Shown: one piece after another, positions 41,248 through 51,468 of the stretch
Position numbering within the stretch: position 1 is the stretch's first letter
How the letters are laid out: each line of letters begins with the position of its first letter
NCBI RefSeq assembly: GCF_008386585.1
Contig: NZ_VUOB01000065.1
Span: 96,431-160,430 of the forward strand
Source of the DNA: Solihabitans fulvus
Lineage (GTDB): Bacteria > Actinomycetota > Actinomycetes > Mycobacteriales > Pseudonocardiaceae
DNA: 64,000 nucleotides
Direction: 5' to 3'
Position numbers and translations under genes: made by a program
The notes under the pieces: generated by a model
Told to the model about the DNA's origin: nothing
Database searches by the model: none
What the model saw: only the letters and a program-made list of their open reading frames with translations

Positions 41248-42183
41248 ATGCATCACATCCGTTTCGCTGAGCAGGGCGACGCCGACGCCGTGCTGGCGCT
41301 GCTCGCTCGCTTGCAGGCCGATCCGGCGCACCACATCGGCTACCACGGCGTGACGGTCGAGGAACTGACCGAGGAACTTGCCGAGTTCAAGCCCGACTGG
41401 GCGGCCAACGCCGTCCTCGCGACCGACGAGTCCGGCAGGCTGGCCGGCGTGCTGAGCGTCGACGTCAACCCCGACCTCGGCCGCGCCTGGCTGTACGGCC
41501 CCTACGTCGACGTGCCGGTGAACCACCCGGCCGGCAGCCGCATCTGGGACCAGACCGCCGACTCCCTCTACGCCGCCGCGCAGCGGCTGCCCGCGATGGC
41601 CGGCATCGCCGACGTCGAGCTGTACGGCCACGTCGAGCACCGCAGGATGGCCGCGTTCGCGAAGCGGCACGGCTTCCCTGCGGGCAAGCCGAGCAGCATC
41701 TTCGTCCTGGACGGCGCGAACCTGCGCACCCTGCTGGTGCACGAGACCGCCGCCGAGTCCGGGCTGGAAACCCGCACGCTGCCGACGGATCCGGCGATCC
41801 ACGAGGCCGTCGCGGTCCTGCACGAGCGCTGTTTTCCCAACACCTACCTGACCGGCCGGCAGCTCGTCGAGGGTGACCACACCGTCGTGGTTGCCTTGCG
41901 GGACAACAAGGTCCTCGGCTACGCGGGCGGCAAGGTGCAGCAGGACGAGTACTTCGTCGACTTCGTCGCGGTCGAGCCGGACAACCGAGGCGGCGGGATC
42001 GGCAGGCTGCTGGTGACGGAGCTGGTGTGGCAGCTCGCCGCGCGGCACGGCGCGCGGCAGCAGGCCGCCGCCGCGATCGCCGGCACCAACGAGGCGTCCC
42101 GGCGGATGTTCACCAAGCTCGGCTTCCACGTGCACCTTGAGCTGGTGTCCTACCGCCGGCGCCCAGAAGCGGAAACCAGCTAG
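41248..42183 (+). CDS. Tandem double-GNAT N-acetyltransferase
   Basis: The 311-aa protein contains two GNAT domains in series. The N-terminal one (residues 1-150) has weak CoA-binding features. The C-terminal one (about 165-311) has the canonical loop EPDNRGGGIGRLL and ends with FTKLGFHVHLELVSY. Double-GNAT proteins such as MshD and Eis-like enzymes occur in actinobacteria, but the mycothiol motifs of MshD are not obvious. ATG at 41248 is preferred. It converges with the symporter gene, and both stop codons lie within one hairpin. Confidence 0.82.
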   Translation: MHHIRFAEQGDADAVLALLARLQADPAHHIGYHGVTVEELTEELAEFKPDWAANAVLATDESGRLAGVLSVDVNPDLGRAWLYGPYVDVPVNHPAGSRIWDQTADSLYAAAQRLPAMAGIADVELYGHVEHRRMAAFAKRHGFPAGKPSSIFVLDGANLRTLLVHETAAESGLETRTLPTDPAIHEAVAVLHERCFPNTYLTGRQLVEGDHTVVVALRDNKVLGYAGGKVQQDEYFVDFVAVEPDNRGGGIGRLLVTELVWQLAARHGARQQAAAAIAGTNEASRRMFTKLGFHVHLELVSYRRRPEAETS

Positions 42184-42204
42184 GCTGGACTCCACACTAG
42201 CTGG
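42176..42204. terminator. Hairpin containing both convergent stop codons
   Basis: CCAGCTAG (42176-42183, ending with the GNAT stop) pairs with CTAGCTGG (42197-42204, which contains the symporter stop). It probably serves as a bidirectional terminator. Confidence 0.6.
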
Positions 42205-43756
42205 CCAGCGCGTCGGAGACCGCCTCGGGTTCGGGCGGCTCCGGCGCGCGGACCCCGCTGTGCCGCAACGACAACAGCCCGCCGACGACCAGCGTGATCA
42301 GCACGCCGGACAGCGTGTACCAGGGGTAGGCCAGGGCGAACGTCGTCTTGCCGTCCGCCTTGGCGAAGTTCAGGCCGAGGAACGCGCCGCTCTTGGTGAA
42401 CTTCACGCCGAGGATGAGCACGGCCATCGCGACCACGGTCACCAGGAAGGCGATCACCGCGTCGACCTGCCTCGCCCTGCGGATCAGCAGGCCGAGCAGG
42501 AACGCGCCGAGCAGCGCGCCGTAGGTGTAGCCGGTGATGCTCAGCCCCAGCTCGATCACGGAGTTCTTGGTGGTGGAGAACATCGAGGCGAACACGATGA
42601 ACACCAGCGCCCACACCAGCGTCCAGAGCCGTCCGTGCCGCAGCAGGCTCTTGTCCGGCAACGCCTTGTTGGCGAACCGCTGGTACAGGTCGGCCACGGT
42701 CGAGGTGGACAGCGCGTTCAGCGCCGAGGCCAGCGCGCCCATGGTGGACGCGAGCACGCCGGCGATCAGCAGTCCGGAGATGCCGACGGGCAGGTCCTCG
42801 ACGATGAACTTCGGGAACACGTCGTCGGGGCTCTGCAAACCGAGCTGCGCCACCGACTTCCCGCCGTAGTAGGCCCACAGCATCGCGCCGACCACCAGGA
42901 ACAGCGTGAACTGCACGAACACCACGATGCTGCTGCCGATCAGCGCCTTCTGCCCGTCGCGCAGGCTGCGGGTGGCCAGCAGCCGCTGCACGATGAGCTG
43001 GTCGGCGCCGTGCGAGGCCATCGACAGCACGGCCCCGCCGACCAGCGCGGTGACGAAGGCGTACGGGCTGGTCACCAGGTTCAGGCCGAAGTCGACGAGG
43101 TGGAACTTGCCGGCGCCCGAGGCCATCGACGTCCAGTTGGCCGGCAGCTTGTTCGCCAGCACGATCACCGCGGCGATCGCGCCGCCCAGGTACAGCGTCA
43201 GCTGGATCACGTCGACCCAGACCACCGCGCGGATGCCGCCGACGTAGGCGTAGACCAGCGTCAACGCGGTGAGGATCACCACGATGTGCCAGTACTGGGT
43301 GTGCACGCCGAAGTGGTCGAGGATCACCTTGATCGGGATCGACCCGGCGAACAGCCGGACGCCCTCGGCGAGCAGCCTGGTGATCACGAACGTGACCGAC
43401 GCGGTGCCCTGGAGGGTGCGGCCGAACCGCTTGCCGAGGAACTCGTACGCGCTGACCAGGTTGCCCCGGAAGTACTGCGGCAGCAGCACGAACGCGGCGA
43501 TCGTGCGGCCGACGATGTAGCCGAGCGCGAGTTGCAGGAACAGGAAGGCGTTGCCGAACACCAGGCCCGGCGTGCTGATCACGGTCAGCGTCGAGGTCTC
43601 GGTGGCCACCACCGAGAAGCACACCGCCCACCACGGCAGGCTGCGCTCGCCGACGAAGTAGTCCTTGGCGGAGCGCTGTTTCCTGCCGAGGAACACCCCG
43701 ATCGCCGGCATGGCGATCAGGTAGATCACGATGATGGCGACGTCAACGGCGCGCAC
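42197..43756 (-). CDS. Sodium:solute symporter (SSS/SLC5 family)
   Basis: The 519-aa transporter has about 13 membrane helices. Typical SSS features are FVGERSLPWWAV with the ATETSTLTVIS segment in the second helix, YVGGIRAVVWVDVIQ, and VGGAVLSMASHGADQ. The substrate is not evident. Because it overlaps anmK by 14 bp and follows it in the same operon, uptake of an amino sugar such as anhydro-MurNAc or sialic-acid-like compounds is a reasonable guess. GTG at 43756 follows GGAGGAG within the anmK end. Confidence 0.88.
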   Translation of the reverse strand: MRAVDVAIIVIYLIAMPAIGVFLGRKQRSAKDYFVGERSLPWWAVCFSVVATETSTLTVISTPGLVFGNAFLFLQLALGYIVGRTIAAFVLLPQYFRGNLVSAYEFLGKRFGRTLQGTASVTFVITRLLAEGVRLFAGSIPIKVILDHFGVHTQYWHIVVILTALTLVYAYVGGIRAVVWVDVIQLTLYLGGAIAAVIVLANKLPANWTSMASGAGKFHLVDFGLNLVTSPYAFVTALVGGAVLSMASHGADQLIVQRLLATRSLRDGQKALIGSSIVVFVQFTLFLVVGAMLWAYYGGKSVAQLGLQSPDDVFPKFIVEDLPVGISGLLIAGVLASTMGALASALNALSTSTVADLYQRFANKALPDKSLLRHGRLWTLVWALVFIVFASMFSTTKNSVIELGLSITGYTYGALLGAFLLGLLIRRARQVDAVIAFLVTVVAMAVLILGVKFTKSGAFLGLNFAKADGKTTFALAYPWYTLSGVLITLVVGGLLSLRHSGVRAPEPPEPEAVSDALAS

Positions 43757-44981
43757 TGGCTCCTCCTGCTGCTGGGGTCGTCTCGGGTTCGAGCACCCGG
43801 AGCCGGGTGACGGTGCTGGTGGCCGGTTCGGGCAGCCGCAGCGGCCCCCTGCCAGGGGTGATGCTGCCGAGCAGCCGGGGCCCGGCCGCGCCGGTCGCCG
43901 CCGGGGCGTTGGCCGGCACGCCCTGCCAGGTCAGGAAGCCGAGCAGCGCGGCGAGGTAGGCCTCCTTGCCGTCGCCGGGCAGCCCGAGCGCGGCGCTGTC
44001 CACCAGGTCGGCCGGCGCGATCGCGGCGGCGAGCGCGGCCGTCAGCGTCGGGTTGCGCAGGCCGCCGCCCGAGGCGACCACGGTGGCGCCGGGCACGAGG
44101 TGCCGGCGGCACGCGTCGGCGATGGTGCGCGCGGTCAGCTCGACGAGGGTGGCCAGCAGGTCGGGCGCGGTGACGTCCGCGATCGTGCCCAGCACGCGGC
44201 GCAGGTAGTCCGCGTTGAAGTGCTCCTTGCCGGTGGACCTCGGCGCGGGGGCCGCGTAGTAGGGGTCGGCGAGCAGTGCGGTGAGCAGGTCGGGCCGCAC
44301 CCGCCCACTGGCGGCGATCGCTCCGCCGGTGTCCTGGCGCAGCGTGCCGCCGGAGATCCGCACGGCCGCCGCGTCGAGCAGCGCGTTGCCCGGTCCGGTG
44401 TCGAAGGCGAGGGGCCGGCCGCCGTCGGTCACCACGGTGACGTTGGCGATGCCGCCGATGTTCAGGCCGAGCACCGGCCGGCCGGTGCTCGCCGCGAGGC
44501 CGCCGAGCCACAGCGCGTCCAGCGTGCTGGCCAGCGGTGCGCCGTGGCCGCCCGCCGCGACGTCGCGGGTGCGCAGGTCGGCGACCACCGGCAGCCCGGT
44601 GGCCTCGGCGATCCAGGCGGGCTGGCCCAGTTGCAGGGTGCCGAGGCAGTGCTCGCCGGACACCCAGTGGTAGATCGTCTGGCCGAGCGAGCCGACCAGG
44701 TCGGCGCGGCCGTCGCCGAACGCGTCGAGGGCGTTGCTGGCCGCCCGGCCGAACGCCTGGCCGATCCCGGTGTCCAGCTCGCACAGCCGACGCGCCGAGC
44801 AGTCGGCGGGCGGCATGGCCGCGACGAGGTCGGCGCGCAGCTCGGCCGGGTAGTCGTAGCCGCCGCTGCCGAGCGGGATCAGCTCGATCTCGTCCCCGGT
44901 CAGCCGAAGGTCGGCCACGGCGACGTCGATGCCGTCCATCGACGTGCCGGAGATCAGTCCGATCACCCGCGTGAGTTCCAC
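43743..44981 (-). CDS. anmK: Anhydro-N-acetylmuramic acid kinase
   Basis: AnmK cleaves the 1,6-anhydro bond and phosphorylates anhydro-MurNAc, giving MurNAc-6-phosphate for peptidoglycan recycling. The 412-aa protein has VIGLISGTSMDGIDVA near the N-terminus (ATP-binding), GSLGQTIYHW with the catalytic Asp region in TRDVAAGGHGAPL, LNIGGIANVTV and FDTGPGNALLD. Its length is slightly above the E. coli enzyme because of a short C-terminal extension. It is followed by a symporter in an overlapping arrangement. No MurNAc-6-P etherase is in the window. Confidence 0.93.
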   Translation of the reverse strand: MELTRVIGLISGTSMDGIDVAVADLRLTGDEIELIPLGSGGYDYPAELRADLVAAMPPADCSARRLCELDTGIGQAFGRAASNALDAFGDGRADLVGSLGQTIYHWVSGEHCLGTLQLGQPAWIAEATGLPVVADLRTRDVAAGGHGAPLASTLDALWLGGLAASTGRPVLGLNIGGIANVTVVTDGGRPLAFDTGPGNALLDAAAVRISGGTLRQDTGGAIAASGRVRPDLLTALLADPYYAAPAPRSTGKEHFNADYLRRVLGTIADVTAPDLLATLVELTARTIADACRRHLVPGATVVASGGGLRNPTLTAALAAAIAPADLVDSAALGLPGDGKEAYLAALLGFLTWQGVPANAPAATGAAGPRLLGSITPGRGPLRLPEPATSTVTRLRVLEPETTPAAGGASARR

Positions 44982-45116
44982 GGGTGTGGTCTATTGCACA
45001 GCGAAGGACTTCGCAAGAGTCCGAGTGAATGATTCTCGTGATCAAGCAGTATCTAGTTTATTGCTCACCTAGGCGGCTGAGGTGAGCGCGTCGCTGCTGG
45101 ATGCGAGGATGACGGG

Positions 45117-46541
45117 GTGTCAACCACCGCCTTGATCTGGATCCTCGTCGCCGTCGTCGCCGTGCTCGCGATCGTTCTGGTGGCTGGCATCGTGCTGGCC
45201 CGCCGCAGGCGCATCAGCCTCGCCGAGAAGGAGAAGGCCGAGCGCAAGCCCAAGGGCGGCGGCTATCAGACCGGCGGCGGCATCAGCCTTGCACCGGGCG
45301 GCACACCCGCCCCGCCAGCGCATCCCGCCGGTGAGCGTACCGAGGTCGACGGCCAGCCGGGGGTCGGCGACGACGCCTCGGTGCCTCGCGACTCCAAGCG
45401 GCGCGGCATCGTCGACGTCACCCTGCCCGACGAGCAGGCCCCTGCGGCGACTAGGACCGAGCCCGTCACGGAGCCGGTGCCGGCCCAGCAGGAGCCGGCC
45501 ACCGCGCCGGTGCCCGCGCAGCGGCCCCCGGCCGCCGAGCCGGTCACCGCGCCCGTCACCGCGCCGGTCGTTGTGCCGGAGCCCGTCGTCGAGGCCGAGG
45601 AGATCGAGCCAACCTCGGGCCGGCTGGAGCGGCTGCGCGGCAGGCTCGCCCGCTCGCGGTCGACCTTCGGGCAGGGCCTGCTCGGCCTGCTCGGCGGCGG
45701 CGACCTCGACGAGGAGTCGTGGACCGACGTCGAGGACACCCTGCTGCTCGCCGACCTCGGCGCGGCGACCACCGCCGAGATCGTGGAGAAGCTGCGCGGC
45801 GAGATCGTCACGCGCGGCGTGCGCAACCCGGAGCAGGCCCGCGCGCTGCTGCGCGAGGTGCTCGTCGAGGCGCTGCACCCGGCCATGCCCCGCGCGGTGC
45901 GCGCGCTGCCGCACGGCGACCCGGCCAACGGCGGCAAGCCGGCCGTGGTGCTCGTCGTCGGCGTGAACGGCACCGGAAAGACGACCACCACCGGCAAGCT
46001 CGCCAGGGTGCTGGTGGCGGACGGCCGCACCGTGCTGCTCGGCGCGGCCGACACGTTCAGGGCCGCCGCCGCCGAACAGCTCGCGACCTGGGGCAGCCGC
46101 GTCGGCGCCGAGGTGGTGCGCGGCAACGAGGGCGCCGACCCGGCCGCAGTGGCCTTCGACGCGGTCAAGCGCGGGGTGGTCGCCGGGGTGGACACCGTGC
46201 TGGTGGACACGGCGGGCCGCCTGCACACCAAGACCGGCCTGATGGACGAGCTCGGCAAGGTCAAGCGGGTGGTGGAGAAGCAGGCCGAGGTGGACGAGGT
46301 GCTGCTCGTGCTCGACGCGACCACCGGCCAGAACGGCCTGACCCAGGCCAGGGTGTTCTCGGAGGTAGTCGACGTCACCGGCATCGTGCTGACCAAGCTC
46401 GACGGCACGGCCAAGGGCGGCATCGTCTTTCAGGTGCAGCGCGAGCTCGGCGTGCCGGTGAAGCTGGTCGGCCTCGGCGAGGGCCCGGACGACCTCGCGC
46501 CGTTCGAGCCCGGCGCGTTCGTGGACGCCCTGCTGGGCTAG
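45117..46541 (+). CDS. ftsY: Signal recognition particle receptor FtsY
   Basis: FtsY is the SRP receptor GTPase for co-translational membrane insertion. The 474-aa protein has an actinobacterial N-terminal membrane anchor (residues 4-27) followed by a basic stretch. A Pro/Ala/Val-rich acidic linker (about 60-165) comes next, then the N domain and the G domain. The G domain has GVNGTGKTTTTGKLA, DTFRAAAAEQL, VDTAGRLHTK and TKLDGTAKGG. GTG at 45117 is used. Genomes of related organisms place it close to smc; here 12.6 kb intervenes. Confidence 0.96.
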   Translation: MSTTALIWILVAVVAVLAIVLVAGIVLARRRRISLAEKEKAERKPKGGGYQTGGGISLAPGGTPAPPAHPAGERTEVDGQPGVGDDASVPRDSKRRGIVDVTLPDEQAPAATRTEPVTEPVPAQQEPATAPVPAQRPPAAEPVTAPVTAPVVVPEPVVEAEEIEPTSGRLERLRGRLARSRSTFGQGLLGLLGGGDLDEESWTDVEDTLLLADLGAATTAEIVEKLRGEIVTRGVRNPEQARALLREVLVEALHPAMPRAVRALPHGDPANGGKPAVVLVVGVNGTGKTTTTGKLARVLVADGRTVLLGAADTFRAAAAEQLATWGSRVGAEVVRGNEGADPAAVAFDAVKRGVVAGVDTVLVDTAGRLHTKTGLMDELGKVKRVVEKQAEVDEVLLVLDATTGQNGLTQARVFSEVVDVTGIVLTKLDGTAKGGIVFQVQRELGVPVKLVGLGEGPDDLAPFEPGAFVDALLG

Positions 46542-46721
46542 CCAGTCGGCGAGGCTCGGCTTTGGCGCCTGCTGCGGCGGGTAGGTCGTTTTCGGTGAGC
46601 ACGGTGCGTGCAAGGCATCAGCGTGAGTTGTCGAACGAACACGCGGCGACGGCGGCCCCTGTAATGATCTACGCGGGCCGCTGAGCACGGTGGCCGGAGC
46701 CACCTCACAGAAGGTGTTCAC

Positions 46722-47708
46722 ATGCGATTCACGTTACGGAAAGCCGTTGTGGCTTGCGCTGCCGTCGCCTCCGCGCTGGTGCTCGGGGCAGGGACCGCAG
46801 CGGCCGCCGGGCCCAACTCGACCGGGCAGCCGGGCGTTGGCCGGCCGGCGTTGGCGGTGGTCACCAGCGCCACCGGGGCCAACACGGTGTACGCCGCCTG
46901 GAACGGCAACAAGTTGTCGAACGGGTTGAGCCTGCTCTACTTCGCCTCCACCACCGACCTTCAGCACATGAACCAGTACGCCATCGGCTCCGTCTACAGC
47001 GCCGGCGACGGTCCTGGTCTGGTCGCCGCCGGCACCGGGGTGTACCTGGCCTGGGCCGACGGCACCCCCGGCGCGCACAACCTGCACCTGGCGTACTTCG
47101 ACGGCTCCATCGTCAACGGATCCTTCCTCCAGTGCCAGACGACGCTCGGCGACTCCAGCCCCAACGGCGCGACCCTGGCGCGTTCGGTGGACGGCCAGGT
47201 CTACCTCGGCTGGACCGGCTGGGACCAGCACCTGAACATCGCCAAGATCAGCAACTGCGCCAACAACCAGCCCATGGTCCCCAGCGAGAAGGTCGTCCTC
47301 TCCGAGACCTCCGCTACCGGGGTGACCCTGGCTTGGGACGACACCGCTACCAACCTCGGGGTGATCGTCGGGTGGACCGACGCCAACCAGCACCCGAACG
47401 CGGCCAACTTCACCGCTGCCGCCACGCTGGCCAACACGACCACCCTCAGCACGGCGACCACCGCCACCGCCACCTCGATCTACTCCGGTCTCAACGAGAT
47501 CTTCGTGTCCTACAAGGGAACCGACAACGTCGGCTACCAGAGCTACAACGAGGGCGGCGGGTTCTATTCGCTGCCGCAGCACATCAACTCCACCGGCTGG
47601 GCGATGTCGGCGAGCTCCTCCTACGCGGGGCTTCGCATCCACAACAGCGACAACAGTTGGAACGCCTTCTTCGACGTCAGTAACAACCTGAACCTGTTCT
47701 CCCTGTAG
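46722..47708 (+). CDS. Secreted sialidase-like beta-propeller protein
   Basis: The 328-aa precursor has a clear signal peptide (MRFTLRKAVVACAAVASALV..., cleavage near GTAAAA). The mature part repeats beta-rich segments such as VYLAWADGTPGAHNLHLAYFDG, VYLGWTGWDQHLNIAKI and GVIVGWTDANQH. This resembles Asp-box-like or exo-alpha-sialidase propellers but lacks clear catalytic residues. Function unknown. ATG at 46722 follows AGAAGG. A strong hairpin follows the gene. Confidence 0.7.
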   Translation: MRFTLRKAVVACAAVASALVLGAGTAAAAGPNSTGQPGVGRPALAVVTSATGANTVYAAWNGNKLSNGLSLLYFASTTDLQHMNQYAIGSVYSAGDGPGLVAAGTGVYLAWADGTPGAHNLHLAYFDGSIVNGSFLQCQTTLGDSSPNGATLARSVDGQVYLGWTGWDQHLNIAKISNCANNQPMVPSEKVVLSETSATGVTLAWDDTATNLGVIVGWTDANQHPNAANFTAAATLANTTTLSTATTATATSIYSGLNEIFVSYKGTDNVGYQSYNEGGGFYSLPQHINSTGWAMSASSSYAGLRIHNSDNSWNAFFDVSNNLNLFSL

Positions 47709-47734
47709 GGATCCGGCTCCGCCGGGAGGTCACC

Positions 47735-47775
47735 AACGGGCCGTTCCAGACGCCGAGCGCCTGGAACGGCCCGTT
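47735..47775. terminator. Perfect 15-bp hairpin after secreted propeller gene
   Basis: AACGGGCCGTTCCAG (47735-47749) pairs with 47761-47775 around an 11-nt loop. It follows the gene by 26 bp. Confidence 0.85.
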
Positions 47776-47841
47776 CCCGTCTTGGCTGAGTCACCAGCTC
47801 CACCCGGCCGGGTCTTCGGCGAGCCCTGGTCTTGCTAGGTG

Positions 47842-47889
47842 CTCTGTTGAAGATAAGAGTTCAACTCATCGACAGAGTTCTGCTAACTT
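47842..47889 (+). promoter_or_regulatory. Nested palindromes and leaderless promoter
   Basis: GTTGAA-N8-TTCAAC (47846-47865) is nested inside CTCTGT...ACAGAG (47842-47877). A -10-like TAACTT at 47884-47889 would start transcription at about 47897, the A of the ATG. The palindrome overlaps the -35 position, so repression by an unknown dimeric regulator is likely. Confidence 0.5.
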
Positions 47890-47896
47890 TGCTGAC

Positions 47897-48862
47897 ATGA
47901 CGAACCTGTTCACCCGCGTTCCCCTGCTGCTCGCCGCGACCGCGCTCGCCCTCGGCGGCGCGACGGCCGCCTCGCCGGGCGCATCAGCCGCCGGCCTGCC
48001 GGCCCAGTACCGGCTGCCGGACCCGACTGCGTACCCGGAGAGCATCACCAGGCAACCGGGCACCGACACCATCTACGTCACCAGCTTCGTCAACGGGACC
48101 GTCTACCGGGGCTCCCTGCACGAGCCCGACCTGCACCCGTTCATCCCCGGCGACGCGGCGCACCCCAGCGCCAACGGCGTGAAGGCCGACCGGCACGGCC
48201 ACCTGTTCGTGGCGCGCGGCACGGCCCAGCTGGTCGACGTCTACCGCGCCTCGGACGGCACGCTGCTCAGCGAGCTGAGCACGGCGGGGTTCGACACCGG
48301 CAGCTTCCTCAACGACCTCGTGGTCACCCCGGACGGCAGCGTCTACGTCAACGACTCGTCGCGGCCCAACGTCTTCCGGATCCACCAGGACGAGCGCGGG
48401 CGGTTCGCGATCGAGCGCTGGCTCGACCTGACCGGCAGCGTGTTCAAGTACCAGTCGGGTCCCGGCCTCGCCGGCGCCAACGCGAACGGCATCGTGGCCA
48501 GCCACGACGGCCGGCACCTGCTCATCGGCACCACGAACACCGGCAGGCTCTACCGGATCGACACCGCGACCAAGCAGGTGATCGAGGTCGACCTCGGCGG
48601 CGCGACCTACCCGTACATCGACGGCATGAACCTGTCCGGGCACACCCTCTACATGGCCCGCAACGCCGCCGACCGGGTCACCGCGCTGCGCCTGAACGCC
48701 GACTGGTCGCGCGGCACCCTGCACGCTGACCTCGCCGACCCGAGGTTCGCCTTCCCGTCCTCGGTGCTGCCCGCCAACGGCCGCCTGCTGGTCGCCGAGT
48801 TCCAGTACAACCGGACCAGCCCGACGCTGCCCTTCACGATCGACGCGATCCCGCTGCCCTGA
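47897..48862 (+). CDS. Secreted SMP-30/gluconolactonase-like propeller protein
   Basis: The 321-aa precursor has a signal peptide ending near GASAAG. The mature part is a six-bladed propeller of the SMP-30/strictosidine-synthase-like superfamily: SITRQPGTDTIYVTSF, FLNDLVVTPDGSVYVNDS, ANANGIVASHDGRHLLIGTTNTGRLYRID (shown in part) and YPYIDGMNLSG. Calcium-binding Glu/Asn/Asp residues are plausible, but the substrate is unknown. The ATG coincides with the predicted transcript start. Confidence 0.75.
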   Translation: MTNLFTRVPLLLAATALALGGATAASPGASAAGLPAQYRLPDPTAYPESITRQPGTDTIYVTSFVNGTVYRGSLHEPDLHPFIPGDAAHPSANGVKADRHGHLFVARGTAQLVDVYRASDGTLLSELSTAGFDTGSFLNDLVVTPDGSVYVNDSSRPNVFRIHQDERGRFAIERWLDLTGSVFKYQSGPGLAGANANGIVASHDGRHLLIGTTNTGRLYRIDTATKQVIEVDLGGATYPYIDGMNLSGHTLYMARNAADRVTALRLNADWSRGTLHADLADPRFAFPSSVLPANGRLLVAEFQYNRTSPTLPFTIDAIPLP

Positions 48863-48878
48863 CCCGGGTCAGCGAACG

Positions 48879-48928
48879 GAAGTGGCTCTGTGGCCCGGCG
48901 CTAGGACATGGCCCCACAGAGCCACTTC
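48879..48928. terminator. Bidirectional hairpin between propeller and IclR genes
   Basis: GAAGTGGCTCTGTGG (48879-48893) pairs perfectly with CCACAGAGCCACTTC (48914-48928), with a 20-nt loop. It serves the two convergent genes. Confidence 0.85.
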
Positions 48929-48932
48929 TCGT

Positions 48933-49706
48933 TTACGACAGCTGGGCGGACTGGGTCGACAACCGCTGCGCGATGCGCAGCACCTCGGGCAGGATCCGCG
49001 ACACGGCGTCCTTGGTCAGCCGCCCCTCCGGCCCGGACACCGACACGGCCGCCAGCGTCGGCGCGCCGACCAGCGGCACGGCGATGCAGCGCACGCCGAG
49101 CTCCTGCTCGCTCTCGTCCATCGCGTAGCCCTGCTCGGCGATCTGCCCGAGATGCTTGATCAGCACGTCCGCGTCGGTGATCGTGCCCGGCGTGTACGCG
49201 GGCAGCCCGGTGCGCTCCAGCAGCCCGCGAACCTCCTGCTCGGGCAGCTGCGACAGCATCGCCTTGCCGACGCCGGTGCCGTGCGGCAGCAGCCGCCTGC
49301 CCACCTCGGTGAACATCCGCATCGAGTGCTTCGAGGGCACCTGCGCGACGTAGACGACCTCGTCGCCGTCCAGCACCGCGAGGTTGGCCGTCTCGCCGAC
49401 CTGGTCGACCAGCTCCATCAGGTACGGCCGCGCCCAGGTGCCGAACTGCCGGCTCGCGCTCTCGCCGAGCCGGATCAGCCGCGACCCGAGCGTGTACCGG
49501 CGGTTTGTGTTCTGGCGCACATAGCCGAGCGTGACCAGGGTGCGGATCAGCCGGTGGATGGTCGGCAGGGGTAGCCCCGAGGTCATGGCCAGCTCGGACA
49601 GGCTGGCCTCCCCTCCGGCGTCGGCCAGCCGTTCCAGCAGGTCGAACGCGCGCTGAAGGGACTGCACGCCGCCGGAGGTCTCCCGCGCTGGCTTCTGCGG
49701 TGCCAC
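48933..49706 (-). CDS. IclR family regulator of glyoxylate/purine genes
   Basis: The 257-aa IclR protein has an N-terminal winged helix (VQSLQRAFDLLERLADAG, SLSELAMTSGLPLPTIHRLIRTLVTLGYV; only the core is cited) and an effector domain (GETANLAVLDGDEVVYVAQ, GRRLLPHGTGVGKAML, RGLLERTGLPAYTPGTI). It is divergent from aceB. In Streptomyces an IclR relative (AllR) controls allantoin genes, and this one very likely binds the palindromes in this region. Glyoxylate or allantoate-type ligands are expected from the family. Confidence 0.9.
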   Translation of the reverse strand: MAPQKPARETSGGVQSLQRAFDLLERLADAGGEASLSELAMTSGLPLPTIHRLIRTLVTLGYVRQNTNRRYTLGSRLIRLGESASRQFGTWARPYLMELVDQVGETANLAVLDGDEVVYVAQVPSKHSMRMFTEVGRRLLPHGTGVGKAMLSQLPEQEVRGLLERTGLPAYTPGTITDADVLIKHLGQIAEQGYAMDESEQELGVRCIAVPLVGAPTLAAVSVSGPEGRLTKDAVSRILPEVLRIAQRLSTQSAQLS

Positions 49707-49770
49707 AGGCGACTCCTCTCAGGTGTTGCTGCGGATCCTAGGGACCGGGCGGGATGCCCGATTACTATCG

Positions 49771-49794
49771 TTGCAGTTCCGCGATGCAAAAACT
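49771..49794. promoter_or_regulatory. IclR-type operator, aceB promoter
   Basis: TTGCA (49771-49775), TTCCG (49778-49782), N5, then CAAAA (49788-49792): three alternating half-sites like those at the uraD/hyi and allantoinase promoters. TTGCA-N9-TGCAA (49771-49789) is also a perfect inverted repeat. It lies between iclR and aceB. Confidence 0.6.
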
Positions 49795-49887
49795 ATAGTC
49801 CGCAAAGTAGAACTTCCGGTGGTCAAGTTACGCCGGCTGCCGGCTGTGTCGGCACCGCGTCTCGGCACGACGAAAGAGGTGGGCCCC

Positions 49888-51467
<1,580 letters not shown>

Positions 51468-51468
<1 letters not shown>

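Noticed and set aside
41176..42195. Long N-terminal extension of the small GNAT at 40867-41175
   Set aside because: The extension would run fully antisense to the double-GNAT gene. The GTG at 41175 has its own ribosome binding site and gives the family length.
44982..45116. Possible small RNA between anmK and ftsY
   Set aside because: The gap is AT-richer and probably holds two divergent promoters. No stable hairpin or conserved motif was visible.
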